DNA of 64,000 bases from Arthrobacter sp. fls2-241-R2A-200. GTDB lineage: Bacteria > Actinomycetota > Actinomycetes > Actinomycetales > Micrococcaceae. The notes below the pieces were generated by a model. That model saw nothing but the letters and a program-made list of their open reading frames with translations. It had not been told where the DNA came from and made no database searches. A program made the position numbers and the translations under genes. Below, one piece after another: positions 7,073 through 14,590 of this stretch (positions are counted from its first letter, which is position 1; each line of letters opens with the position of its first letter). The stretch spans positions 62,001 through 126,000 of the forward strand of contig NZ_JARVRJ010000009.1 of NCBI RefSeq assembly GCF_030209745.1. The letters are read 5' to 3'.

Positions 7073-7939
7073 CTAGATGGAGTATTCCGGAGCAGCCCAG
7101 ACAATGACTTCGGGGTGCTCGTAGAACCGGTAACCCTGGCCGCGGACGGTGCGCACAGTGTTTGCCAAACGTCCCAACTTGGAGCGGAGCCGGCGAATGT
7201 GAACGTCGATGGTGCGCTCGTTCGGCACCTCTTCGGCGTTGCGCCACAGGCCTTCAAGCAGTTCATCGCGGCCCACGGTGCGGGTCCCGTTTTCGACGAG
7301 GTAGTTAAGGAGTTCGAATTCCTTGAAGGTCAGATTCAGCGATTCGCCGTCCAAGTGCACTTCGCGGCGGGCAAGGTCGATCAGCACGCCGGACGGGCGG
7401 GCCTCCTGCTGCGGGGCCGGGCGGGATGCCTCCGAGCGCTGCCGGGTGGCCACGGTTGGGTCACCGAACGTGGAACGGACGACGTCGAGTGCGGACCCTG
7501 GCGCGCCGGCCGGGGCAACCGCGACGGCTGCGTAGCTTTCGGCTCCCGACACGAGGGACTGCGCGTAGGCCCGAATTTCCTGGGCGAGCTTGGCAATGGA
7601 CGTCCCCGCTGCAGCGGCAGTCTCCTCGTCAATACCCATGTAGAGGACAAAGCCACGGGCCACGGTGTCGTTGGCAACCGGGCGCAGCCTGTCAGACTGA
7701 GCGATCACTGGAGTGGGCGCCGTCATGGGAGCGGGCTCACTTGCCGGGACGGCGCGCAGTTGTCCATACGAGTTGGGGTTGTAGCCCTGCGGAACGTAAC
7801 CGGGGGCCTGCTGACCGGAGCCCTGCGGGGCGGGAGCGTAGGCCGGGCGGTTACCAAAACCGGGGCGAAGCCCTGCGTTCGATGCAGCCTTGTTGGCGTT
7901 ACGGACGGAGATGTGGACGTATCCAGATGCAACTGACAT
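7073..7939 (-). CDS. OmpR-type winged-helix regulator without receiver domain
   Basis: A 288-residue protein. Residues 1-85 are Pro/Gly/Gln-rich and probably disordered. The middle is Ala-rich with no phospho-acceptor domain. The C-terminal 95 residues are a Trans_reg_C winged helix (VLIDLARREVHLDGESLNLT, then ELLNYLVENGTRTVGRDELL, ERTIDVHIRRLRSKLG and VRTVRGQGYRF). It is therefore an orphan DNA-binding protein without a classic receiver or a neighbouring kinase. GAGGT precedes the ATG at 7939. The long upstream region contains paired GTAACAAW repeats that could be its own sites. Confidence 0.8.
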   Translation of the reverse strand: MSVASGYVHISVRNANKAASNAGLRPGFGNRPAYAPAPQGSGQQAPGYVPQGYNPNSYGQLRAVPASEPAPMTAPTPVIAQSDRLRPVANDTVARGFVLYMGIDEETAAAAGTSIAKLAQEIRAYAQSLVSGAESYAAVAVAPAGAPGSALDVVRSTFGDPTVATRQRSEASRPAPQQEARPSGVLIDLARREVHLDGESLNLTFKEFELLNYLVENGTRTVGRDELLEGLWRNAEEVPNERTIDVHIRRLRSKLGRLANTVRTVRGQGYRFYEHPEVIVWAAPEYSI

Positions 7940-8552
7940 GGAGTGCTTACCTCAAAGTGAATAGCCGTCATCGCGGCTTCGAATGCTGGTTTGTCCCCGC
8001 ACTGATTCTGGGGATGGCGCCCATCGCTGGGCTGGGGGGCGAATGCCTGAAACTTTTTGGGGTGGAAAGTTAGGCTTGCATTCGACAACAGCGGGTCTCG
8101 TCGCCAGCGGGTGCGCTGGGCCAGATTGCTGCGGCTGCAGGTGCTGTTGAGTTCTTGTTCACATTGGAAGTGTGCAACGTAACAATGGCAACACGCAAGT
8201 AACAAAGCGTGAAAACGTCCACATTTTGAGACTCGGAGGTCTAGTGTGCTCTAAATCACCATTCAGCCAGACCGAAGATGAGCATCCTTACATTCGTCAA
8301 GTCGCCCGATTCAAACTCCTTTTTCGAACATAATTCGAATCTCCCGGGCCTGTGCAGACATCCATTTGACTGCTACGGTTCAACACTGAATCTCACGATC
8401 TGAAACAGATGCTGCCTAATCAACATGGGCGGCCGGAGCGCATTTTTGCACGAGTGAGGGTCACTTGGGCTACGTTCGCCCGACCAAAGTCCTCGCTACT
8501 CCGCTGCTCGAGGTCGCGCCGACCTCCGCCGGCACGACGCCAACCTCACCCC
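7940..8552. other. intergenic region upstream of the winged-helix gene
   Basis: About 610 bp with no convincing gene; the open frames here are antisense or short. It is visibly less GC-rich at 8160-8330 than the flanks. GTAACAAT (8179-8186) and GTAACAAA (8199-8206) form a direct repeat exactly 20 bp apart, two helical turns, upstream of the orphan regulator. It holds the promoter of the leftward gene; I cannot fix the -35/-10. Confidence 0.5.
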
Positions 8553-9476
8553 CTAGGAGGTTCCTTGGCCCGACGTCGTGCCTTGCCCGGATGTTGTGGC
8601 GGTGGTCAGCCTCAGGGCCGTGGCCGTGTAGGTGTCTCCGTTTTTGGTGGCTGTCACCCGGAGGGTGGAACCTACTTTGACGTCAGCCAGTGTCAGGGTG
8701 CTGGTGGTGCCGCCACGTTGCCGCGTGGCCGCACCCACAGTGGTGCTCGAGTTGAGGACGTAGGCCTTGGTATAGCCGTCCGCGCTTTTGACCGTCACGG
8801 AGGTGGCAGAGACGTCGGTGACGTCGCCAAGCTGGTCGGCCATGGTCACATAGGTGGATCCGTTGAGGATCACGTACTCCGAATGGATGGACGCCGCGAG
8901 CCCGCCTCCCAGGCCCGCGCCGTTGCCCCCGCGCAACCCCGATCCTCCCCCGGCTTGGCCAGGTCCGCCCGGGACTTGGCCTCCTCCTGGCTGACCGTTG
9001 AGTCCCGAATTCCCGTTCTGGTTCTGTGCCACGTTTGCCGCGTCCGCCGTTCCCGCTCCCCCGCCGAGGGTGTAGATCCCTGCCGCCGTTCCGGCAGCGA
9101 CCACCACTGCCACGCCGGCAACCACAAGGATTCGCCGGGGAGTCCACGGCTTTGCGTCCTTACCGAAACCCGGGCGCTGGGAACCGTAGCGTTGGGGGCC
9201 CGACGGCGGCGCACCCCACCCTGCGGACGGCGCGTTGGTCTGCTGTGGGACCTGTTGCGTGGTGTCTTGCGGCGCGCTCCCCCCAGCCGACGGCGGCGCA
9301 CCCCACCCCGCGGACGGGGGGCTGTAAGGGGTGTTGTGGCCCTCTTCCGGGGATGACCACGCCCATCCCGAGCCTGCGTTGGACGACCCACCCGGCGCCG
9401 GGTTTGCCGGGCCCGGGTTAACCGGTGGCTGGTTTGCCGGGCCCGGGTTAACCGGTGGCTGGTTCTGCTCGTTCAT
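8553..9476 (-). CDS. membrane-anchored protein with DUF5666-like outer domain
   Basis: A 307-residue protein starting at the ATG at 9476, which has GGAGAG 4 nt upstream; an in-frame ATG at 9488 lacks one. Residues 1-105 are Pro/Gly/Asn-rich and cytosolic. One membrane helix lies near residues 110-135 (RRILVVAGVAVVVAAGTAAGIYTL). A Gly-rich linker leads to a C-terminal beta domain (DVTDVSATSVTVKSADGYTK, then VKVGSTLRVTATKNGDTYTA). This resembles the DUF5666/OB-like repeat of secreted actinobacterial proteins. It is divergent from a PhoP-like response regulator, and the shared gap holds a PhoP-type box, so it is a probable target. Confidence 0.75.
   Translation of the reverse strand: MNEQNQPPVNPGPANQPPVNPGPANPAPGGSSNAGSGWAWSSPEEGHNTPYSPPSAGWGAPPSAGGSAPQDTTQQVPQQTNAPSAGWGAPPSGPQRYGSQRPGFGKDAKPWTPRRILVVAGVAVVVAAGTAAGIYTLGGGAGTADAANVAQNQNGNSGLNGQPGGGQVPGGPGQAGGGSGLRGGNGAGLGGGLAASIHSEYVILNGSTYVTMADQLGDVTDVSATSVTVKSADGYTKAYVLNSSTTVGAATRQRGGTTSTLTLADVKVGSTLRVTATKNGDTYTATALRLTTATTSGQGTTSGQGTS
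9401..9460 (-). repeat. perfect 30-bp tandem duplication in coding sequence
   Basis: Two identical 30-bp units (9401-9430 and 9431-9460) encode a duplicated 10-residue NQPPVNPGPA-type unit near the N-terminus of the preceding gene. The absence of any mismatch suggests a recent or unstable duplication. Confidence 0.9.
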
Positions 9477-9616
9477 GGTGCTCTCCATCTAGCGTGTGAT
9501 CAGGAACTACGCCCAGCATCGGACGTTTGGCTGTGCGGATCCTGTGTGGCACTGAAGGCTTCCCTGTGACCTGTGGATAAGAGTGCTTCGGGGTTCCCAC
9601 CTCGCTAGTCTTGAGT

Positions 9617-9634
9617 TCACAGCGTCCTCACAGG
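9617..9634 (+). promoter_or_regulatory. PhoP-type direct-repeat box
   Basis: TCACAGC-GTCC-TCACAGG is a direct repeat of 7-bp half-sites separated by 4 bp, an 11-bp period. It matches the mycobacterial PhoP consensus TCACAGC-N4-TCACAGC at 13 of 14 fixed positions. It lies 44 bp upstream of the response-regulator start and in the shared region with the divergent gene. Confidence 0.65.
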
Positions 9635-9677
9635 GCGGGCAAAGCGCGGGCAAACCCGCAGACTGGAGAGTAGTCCC

Positions 9678-10418
9678 ATGGCCACACCGCACTCCATGAC
9701 CAATAACCTCCCCCAGTTGTCCCATCCGGACGGTTCCCCCATCCGCGCCTTGGTAGTGGATGACGAGCCCAGTTTGGCCGAACTTATGAGCATGGGGCTT
9801 CGGATGGCCGGCTGGTCAGTGGCCGTCGCCGTGGACGGTCCGGACGCTGTGAAAACCGCCAAGGAATTTCGTCCGGATGTACTGGTGTTGGATGTCATGC
9901 TTCCCGGATTCGACGGCGTCGAGGCCCTCGGCCGCATCCGTGCCTTTGCCCCTGAGGTGCCGGCGTTGTTCCTGACGGCCAAGGATGCGGTTCAGGACCG
10001 CATCGTGGGCCTAGCTGCCGGCGGGGACGATTACGTGACAAAGCCTTTCAGCATGGAAGAAGTTCTCCTTCGACTTCACCGACTGATCCAGCGTTCGGGG
10101 GTCGCGGCGATGGACACGGCGGAACTGGTGGTGGGAGACCTGCGGCTGAACGTTGACACCCGCGAGGTCACCCGTGGCGGCGAGGACATTCCCCTCACCG
10201 CAACGCAGTTCGACCTGTTGCGTTACCTCATGGAAAATCCCAAAAGGGTGGTCAGCAAAGCCCAAATCCTGGACAGGGTGTGGGACTACGATTTCGGTGG
10301 CCAAGCCAACATCGTGGAACTGTACATCTCCTACCTGCGCAAGAAAATCGAAGCAAACCATCCTCCAATGATTCACACCGTGCGTGGCGCGGGGTACGTC
10401 ATCAAGCCCGCGGACTAA
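9678..10418 (+). CDS. PhoP-like OmpR-family response regulator
   Basis: A 246-residue response regulator. The receiver domain has the acidic pair in LVVDDEPS, phospho-acceptor Asp72 in VLVLDVMLPG, and the conserved Lys in YVTKPFS. The C-terminal winged helix ends with HTVRGAGYVIK. The segments PALFLTAKDAVQDRIVGLAA and VWDYDFGGQANIVELYISYL closely resemble mycobacterial PhoP/TcrX-type regulators. GGAGAG lies 7 nt before the ATG. The cognate kinase follows 3 nt after the stop. A PhoP-type box upstream suggests autoregulation. Confidence 0.88.
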   Translation: MATPHSMTNNLPQLSHPDGSPIRALVVDDEPSLAELMSMGLRMAGWSVAVAVDGPDAVKTAKEFRPDVLVLDVMLPGFDGVEALGRIRAFAPEVPALFLTAKDAVQDRIVGLAAGGDDYVTKPFSMEEVLLRLHRLIQRSGVAAMDTAELVVGDLRLNVDTREVTRGGEDIPLTATQFDLLRYLMENPKRVVSKAQILDRVWDYDFGGQANIVELYISYLRKKIEANHPPMIHTVRGAGYVIKPAD

Positions 10419-10421
10419 GAA

Positions 10422-11948
10422 TTGACCACACTCTCAGGAGTAGCCAAGACCCCGCACCGTAGCTGGCTCAATCCATCGACCTGGCATTTGCGCACCCGCT
10501 TGGTCCTCGTAGCCATGGTCCTTTTGGTCGCCATTTGCGGTGCCGTGGGGCTGGTGAGCTACGCGTCCATGGACTTGGTTTTCAATAAGCAGCTCGACAT
10601 GCAGCTGGCACAAGCCTCGGGCCGCGCGAACGACTTCGGAAGGGCGCCGTCGAACTTTCCCTCGTCCGGAAGGCCTGACCCGCTGGAAGCGCGTGGCCAA
10701 GGCGCAGGAACGCTCAACGCCCGCATCAGCGGAACCACGGTCAGCAGCTCCGGGCTCATCGATGCCGGCGGCAACCGGGTGGCGTTGTCCTCCGCGGATC
10801 AGCAAGTACTTTTGTCACTCCCCCGCGGGAACCTGCCCGTGGACCGTTCGCTCTCCAACGGCGACTACCGCCTGGTCGCCGTCGAAACCCCCTACGGAGA
10901 CGTGATCGTGACAGGCCTGCCGCTGGCTGACAAACAAAGCACAGAGGCTTCGCTGGTATGGACCATGGTCCTTGTGTCGTTGGGTGGCCTTGTCTTGATT
11001 GGCCTCGCAGGCACCGTGGTCATTCGACGGACGATGCGTCCGCTCGAGCAACTGGCCGACGTCGCCACCAAAGTATCCCGTCTGCCGCTCGACGCCGGTG
11101 AGGTGGCACTGGGCGTACGGGTGCCGCCTTCGGCCGCGCATCCAGGGACGGAAGTGGGCAGCGTCGGCTATGCCCTGAATCAGATGCTGGACAACGTAGC
11201 GAACGCCTTGGAAGCCCGACAGCAAAGCGAAACCAAGGTCCGCCAATTCGTCGCGGACGCTTCCCACGAACTGCGCACGCCGCTCACTGCCATCCGTGGC
11301 TACACAGAGCTGCTGCGGATGACGGAAACTTTCACCGATGACGGCCGCAAATCGTTGGCCCGCGTCCAAAGCCAGTCGGAGCGCATGACCACGCTGGTAG
11401 AGGACCTGCTGCTGCTGGCCCGCTTGGATGAGGGACAACCCCTGCATGTCACCGATGTGGACCTCACGCAGTTGGTCATTGAGACCGTCAATGACGAGAA
11501 AGTCATGGCACCGGACCATCACTGGCAACTGCGGCTTCCCGATGAACCGATCTCCGTCCGGGGAGATGCGACGCAACTGCATCAGGTGATGGCCAATTTG
11601 CTCTCGAACGCCCGCAAACATACCGATCAGGGCACTACCGTGGTGACCGGTGTATCGCTTTCGGCAGACGGCAGCGCCGTGGTCTCCGTGACGGACAACG
11701 GCCCTGGCATACCCGAGGACTTTCAACGCCGCATCTTCTCGAGGTTTGCCCGTGCAGACGCTGCCAGGTCGGGGTCCGAAGGTACCTCGGGGCTGGGTCT
11801 GTCCATCGTCGAGTCCATAGTCCGAGCACATGGGGGGAACGTGGAAGTGACATCCCGTCCGGGACGGACGGAGTTCGCCTTGCGTCTTCCGTCAATGAAC
11901 ACCGGACTGACGCAACGAAACGAGCAAGCCGACTCTCCGCAATCGTGA
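10422..11948 (+). CDS. sensor histidine kinase, partner of the PhoP-like regulator
   Basis: A 508-residue membrane kinase with an unusual TTG start 3 nt after the regulator's stop. Membrane helices lie at about residues 26-49 and 178-202. Between them is an extracytoplasmic sensor of about 125 residues, Gly/Ser-rich and without a recognised fold. A HAMP domain follows. The HisKA motif FVADASHELRTPLTAIRGY contains the phospho-acceptor His282. The ATPase domain has an N box (NLLSNARKHT), VTDNGPGIP and GLGLSIV. It should phosphorylate the upstream regulator; the signal is unknown. Confidence 0.9.
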   Translation: MTTLSGVAKTPHRSWLNPSTWHLRTRLVLVAMVLLVAICGAVGLVSYASMDLVFNKQLDMQLAQASGRANDFGRAPSNFPSSGRPDPLEARGQGAGTLNARISGTTVSSSGLIDAGGNRVALSSADQQVLLSLPRGNLPVDRSLSNGDYRLVAVETPYGDVIVTGLPLADKQSTEASLVWTMVLVSLGGLVLIGLAGTVVIRRTMRPLEQLADVATKVSRLPLDAGEVALGVRVPPSAAHPGTEVGSVGYALNQMLDNVANALEARQQSETKVRQFVADASHELRTPLTAIRGYTELLRMTETFTDDGRKSLARVQSQSERMTTLVEDLLLLARLDEGQPLHVTDVDLTQLVIETVNDEKVMAPDHHWQLRLPDEPISVRGDATQLHQVMANLLSNARKHTDQGTTVVTGVSLSADGSAVVSVTDNGPGIPEDFQRRIFSRFARADAARSGSEGTSGLGLSIVESIVRAHGGNVEVTSRPGRTEFALRLPSMNTGLTQRNEQADSPQS

Positions 11949-12002
11949 TCTCTGTTACCTAAATGTGACTTTGGGCGAAGGGTCCTGTACCGTCGAAAGG
12001 GT

Positions 12003-12200
12003 GGGTCGCTCCAACTGGCCCACTTCCGGGATGCGCCGAGCTCTGCCACTTCCCGGAGTCCGTTCTTCTTTGAGGCAGAGACGGGGGACCCAGAGTCTCC
12101 GGGCCAGGCCTAGTGCCGGCCCTTGGGGTGAAGCCGCAGCGTGATGCGCGGCCGGATGACCTCATCCGAACCCGACAGCTAACTCCGCAGGCGCTGAGAG
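12003..12200 (+). ncRNA. c-di-AMP riboswitch (ydaO/yuaA class)
   Basis: The leader of the muralytic gene carries the hallmarks of this class: GGGGGACCCA (12083-12092), TTGGGGTGAA (12123-12132), and CCGAACCCGACAGCTAAC followed by GCAGGCGC (about 12166-12194). In actinobacteria this riboswitch commonly precedes resuscitation factors and cell-wall hydrolases, and c-di-AMP binding usually switches expression off. The 5' boundary is approximate. Confidence 0.85.
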
Positions 12201-12211
12201 GCAATCAAACC

Positions 12212-13090
12212 ATGTCTGAATTTAACGATCAGGCGCGCCCTTCCGCGCGCCACCGTGACGAACACAGCACACCCCTGACCAAGTCGCAGTCCGTCCTAAA
12301 GAACGCTGCCCGCCGGGGTAAAAGCGGCTACCGCATGTCGGTAGTGGCCGGCGTTATCGCCGCAGGGCTGGGTGTTGCATCGCTGGGCCAGGCCGCGAAT
12401 GCAGCGTTCACTCTTCCTGAAATGAGCAAGGCAGCGGAGACCCAGTCGTCCGCACAGTCTGACAGCAAGGCTAAGGACGCTGTGGCACAAGCTGTAGCAA
12501 AGGCCGACGCCGCCAGGCAGGCCGCTGCAGACAAGGCCGCTGCCGACAAGGCCGCTGCAGACAAGGCAGCAGCTGACAAGGCTGCGGCAGATAAGGCAGC
12601 AGCGGACAAAGCTGCTGCCGACCAAGCAGCAGCAGCGAAAGCAGCAGCTGACAAGGCCGCTGCGGACCAAGCCGCTGCCGCACAAAAAGCTGCTGCCGAT
12701 GCTGCCGCCAAGCAGGCGGCTGACGCTGCCGCCGCCAAGACCGCTGCTGCCGCGCAGGCTGCCGCCACCCCCGTGGCTGTAGACGATCCTGCCGGCGCCA
12801 AGGCCTATGCAGCAAGCATTCTCTCCAGCTACGGCTGGAGCCAGGGCGAAATGACCGCCTTGGACGCCCTGTGGGAAAGGGAATCAGGATGGCGGACCAC
12901 CGCGACCAACGCTTCCAGCGGTGCCTACGGCATTGTCCAGTCCCTTCCCGCTTCCAAGATGGCTACTGCCGGCGCTGACTGGCAGACCAACTACCAGACC
13001 CAAATCAAGTGGGGGCTGGACTACATCAAGCAACGCTACGGCTCCCCCTCGGCTGCCCTCGCGTTCCACTTGGCCAATAACTGGTACTAA
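12212..13090 (+). CDS. secreted transglycosylase-like (muralytic) protein
   Basis: A 292-residue protein starting at the ATG at 12212, just after the riboswitch. After a basic N-terminus, a hydrophobic export segment (MSVVAGVIAAGLGVASLGQA) ends in ANA|A, a likely cleavage site. A helical stalk of about 100 residues is built from AAADK repeats. The C-terminal 100 residues are a lysozyme-like transglycosylase/Apf-type domain with the catalytic-type Glu in ALWERESGW, then ASSGAYGIVQSLPASKM and a final LAFHLANNWY. It probably cleaves peptidoglycan during growth, and c-di-AMP control fits that role. A strong hairpin follows the gene. Confidence 0.85.
   Translation: MSEFNDQARPSARHRDEHSTPLTKSQSVLKNAARRGKSGYRMSVVAGVIAAGLGVASLGQAANAAFTLPEMSKAAETQSSAQSDSKAKDAVAQAVAKADAARQAAADKAAADKAAADKAAADKAAADKAAADKAAADQAAAAKAAADKAAADQAAAAQKAAADAAAKQAADAAAAKTAAAAQAAATPVAVDDPAGAKAYAASILSSYGWSQGEMTALDALWERESGWRTTATNASSGAYGIVQSLPASKMATAGADWQTNYQTQIKWGLDYIKQRYGSPSAALAFHLANNWY
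12521..12690 (+). repeat. AAADK-coding pentapeptide repeats
   Basis: About eleven imperfect 15-bp units encode AAADK/AAADQ, forming the helical stalk of the muralytic protein. Synonymous codons vary between units, which suggests an old, selected repeat. Confidence 0.85.
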
Positions 13091-13124
13091 ACCACCACGG
13101 CTAACCATCGCCGCACTGGCCCTG

Positions 13125-13193
13125 ATTGCCGCACTGTCCCTGCATGTCCACTACAGCATCCGCTGCAGTAGGCACTGGGGACGGTGCGGCAAT
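13125..13193 (+). terminator. long stem-loop after the muralytic gene
   Basis: Arms at 13125-13140 and 13178-13193 are complementary at 15 of 16 positions (ATTGCCGCACTGTCCC against its inverse). The 37-nt loop can fold further. It lies between the muralytic gene and the glycosylation operon. No T-tract follows. Confidence 0.6.
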
Positions 13194-13261
13194 TCCGGTT
13201 TCACAGTCACATCACAGCTTCCGCCTAAAGCACTCATACGAGGCTGCCCCACGCTGGATAC

Positions 13262-14590
13262 ATGACGCTCACAGATCCGGCAACAGGCGCACCACCAAGC
13301 CCACGTCAATGGGACCCGGCATCCTCCGCTGTACCGCTTGCGCAAGCGCGGCGCTCTCCGGTTGATACCCACACCGCCGTTCCGGTCCTTGACGTGACAA
13401 TCCCGGTCCACAACGAGGAAAGCGACGTTGAAGCCTGCCTCCGCAGGCTGCACGCGCACCTTGCGGACACGTTCCCCCACAGCTTCCGCATCACCGTGGC
13501 CGATAACGCAAGCACGGACAACACCCTCCGGATCGCGGAAAGACTTGGCCGGGAAATCCCGGAAATCGCGGTGATGCGATTCGAGGAAAAAGGCCGTGGA
13601 AACGCGCTGCGGCAAGTATGGCTGGCTTCGCCCTCGCCGGTCTTGGCCTACATGGACGTCGACCTCTCCACCGACCTGGCCGCCCTTGCCCCGCTCCTTG
13701 CGCCCCTCATTTCGGGTCATTCAGACCTCGCCATCGGCACCCGCCTTGCCCGCAACTCCCGGGTGGTCCGCGGTCCCAAAAGGGAATTCGTCTCCCGCAG
13801 CTACAACATGCTGCTGCACACCTTGATGGGGGCCCGCTTCTCCGATGCGCAATGTGGCTTCAAAGCCATCCGCGCAGACGTTGCCCATCGGCTGCTCCCG
13901 CACACCTTGGATAACGCGTGGTTCTTCGACACCGAATTGCTGGTAGTAGCCGAGCGTTGCGGCCTCCGGGTCCATGAAGTCCCGGTTGACTGGACGGACG
14001 ACCCCAACTCGAGTGTCGACGTCGTACGTACCGCTTTAGCCGACCTTCAAGGGATGGCGCGCCTCACGCGTGACCTGGTGACCGGGCGAATCCCGGTCCC
14101 CGAACTCCGCGCAGCATTGGCCCGCGGCCCGCTCCCCGCTTCCTCGCGAACTGCCGAGCTGACGCCAAAAAGCAGCCTCTTCGGCCAACTGGTCCGGTTT
14201 GGCGCGATCGGCGCCGCTTCCACTGTGGCGTACTTGGCAATTTTCCTCTTTTGCCGAGGTTTCATGGACCCGCAGCTCGCCAACTTCCTGGCGCTCCTGA
14301 TCACAGCGATCGCCAACACGGCCGCCAACCGGCGCTTCACCTTCGGCATCCAAGGCGGCAACCCTGCCCGGCATCACTTTGAAGGCCTGATTGTCTTTGG
14401 CATCGGGCTGGCCCTCACCTCCGGAGCGCTTGCCTTAGTGCACGGAACCACGACGCCGACCGCCTGGGTGGAGGTGGGCACCGTCGTGGCTGCCAACCTC
14501 CTCGCGACGGCCGCACGGTTCCTGCTGTTCCGCCTCTGGGTCTTCCGTAAGCCAACCACCGAATCAGTCGCCGAGGAGTCCGCATCATGA
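13262..14590 (+). CDS. GT2 polyprenyl-phosphate glycosyltransferase fused to GtrA flippase domain
   Basis: A 442-residue two-domain protein. Residues about 40-275 are a GT2 domain of the dolichyl-phosphate mannose synthase type: VTIPVHNEESDVEACLRRL, ADNASTDNT, the DXD region MDVDLSTDL, and AQCGFKAIR. Residues about 305-430 form a four-helix GtrA domain (LVRFGAIGAASTVAYLAIFL, then NTAANRRFTFG). It probably makes a polyprenyl-phosphate sugar on the inner face and helps flip it. The next gene starts 4 nt before its stop (ATGA) and encodes a GT-C transferase that could use the flipped donor. This resembles the CsbB-GtcA-YfhO logic of Bacillus. Confidence 0.88.
   Translation: MTLTDPATGAPPSPRQWDPASSAVPLAQARRSPVDTHTAVPVLDVTIPVHNEESDVEACLRRLHAHLADTFPHSFRITVADNASTDNTLRIAERLGREIPEIAVMRFEEKGRGNALRQVWLASPSPVLAYMDVDLSTDLAALAPLLAPLISGHSDLAIGTRLARNSRVVRGPKREFVSRSYNMLLHTLMGARFSDAQCGFKAIRADVAHRLLPHTLDNAWFFDTELLVVAERCGLRVHEVPVDWTDDPNSSVDVVRTALADLQGMARLTRDLVTGRIPVPELRAALARGPLPASSRTAELTPKSSLFGQLVRFGAIGAASTVAYLAIFLFCRGFMDPQLANFLALLITAIANTAANRRFTFGIQGGNPARHHFEGLIVFGIGLALTSGALALVHGTTTPTAWVEVGTVVAANLLATAARFLLFRLWVFRKPTTESVAEESAS

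Noticed and set aside
8409..9356. Plus-strand open frame of 315 codons
   Set aside because: Antisense to the DUF5666-like gene; Arg/Pro-rich, no domain.
10815..11831. Minus-strand open frame of 338 codons
   Set aside because: Antisense to the histidine kinase, no recognisable domain.
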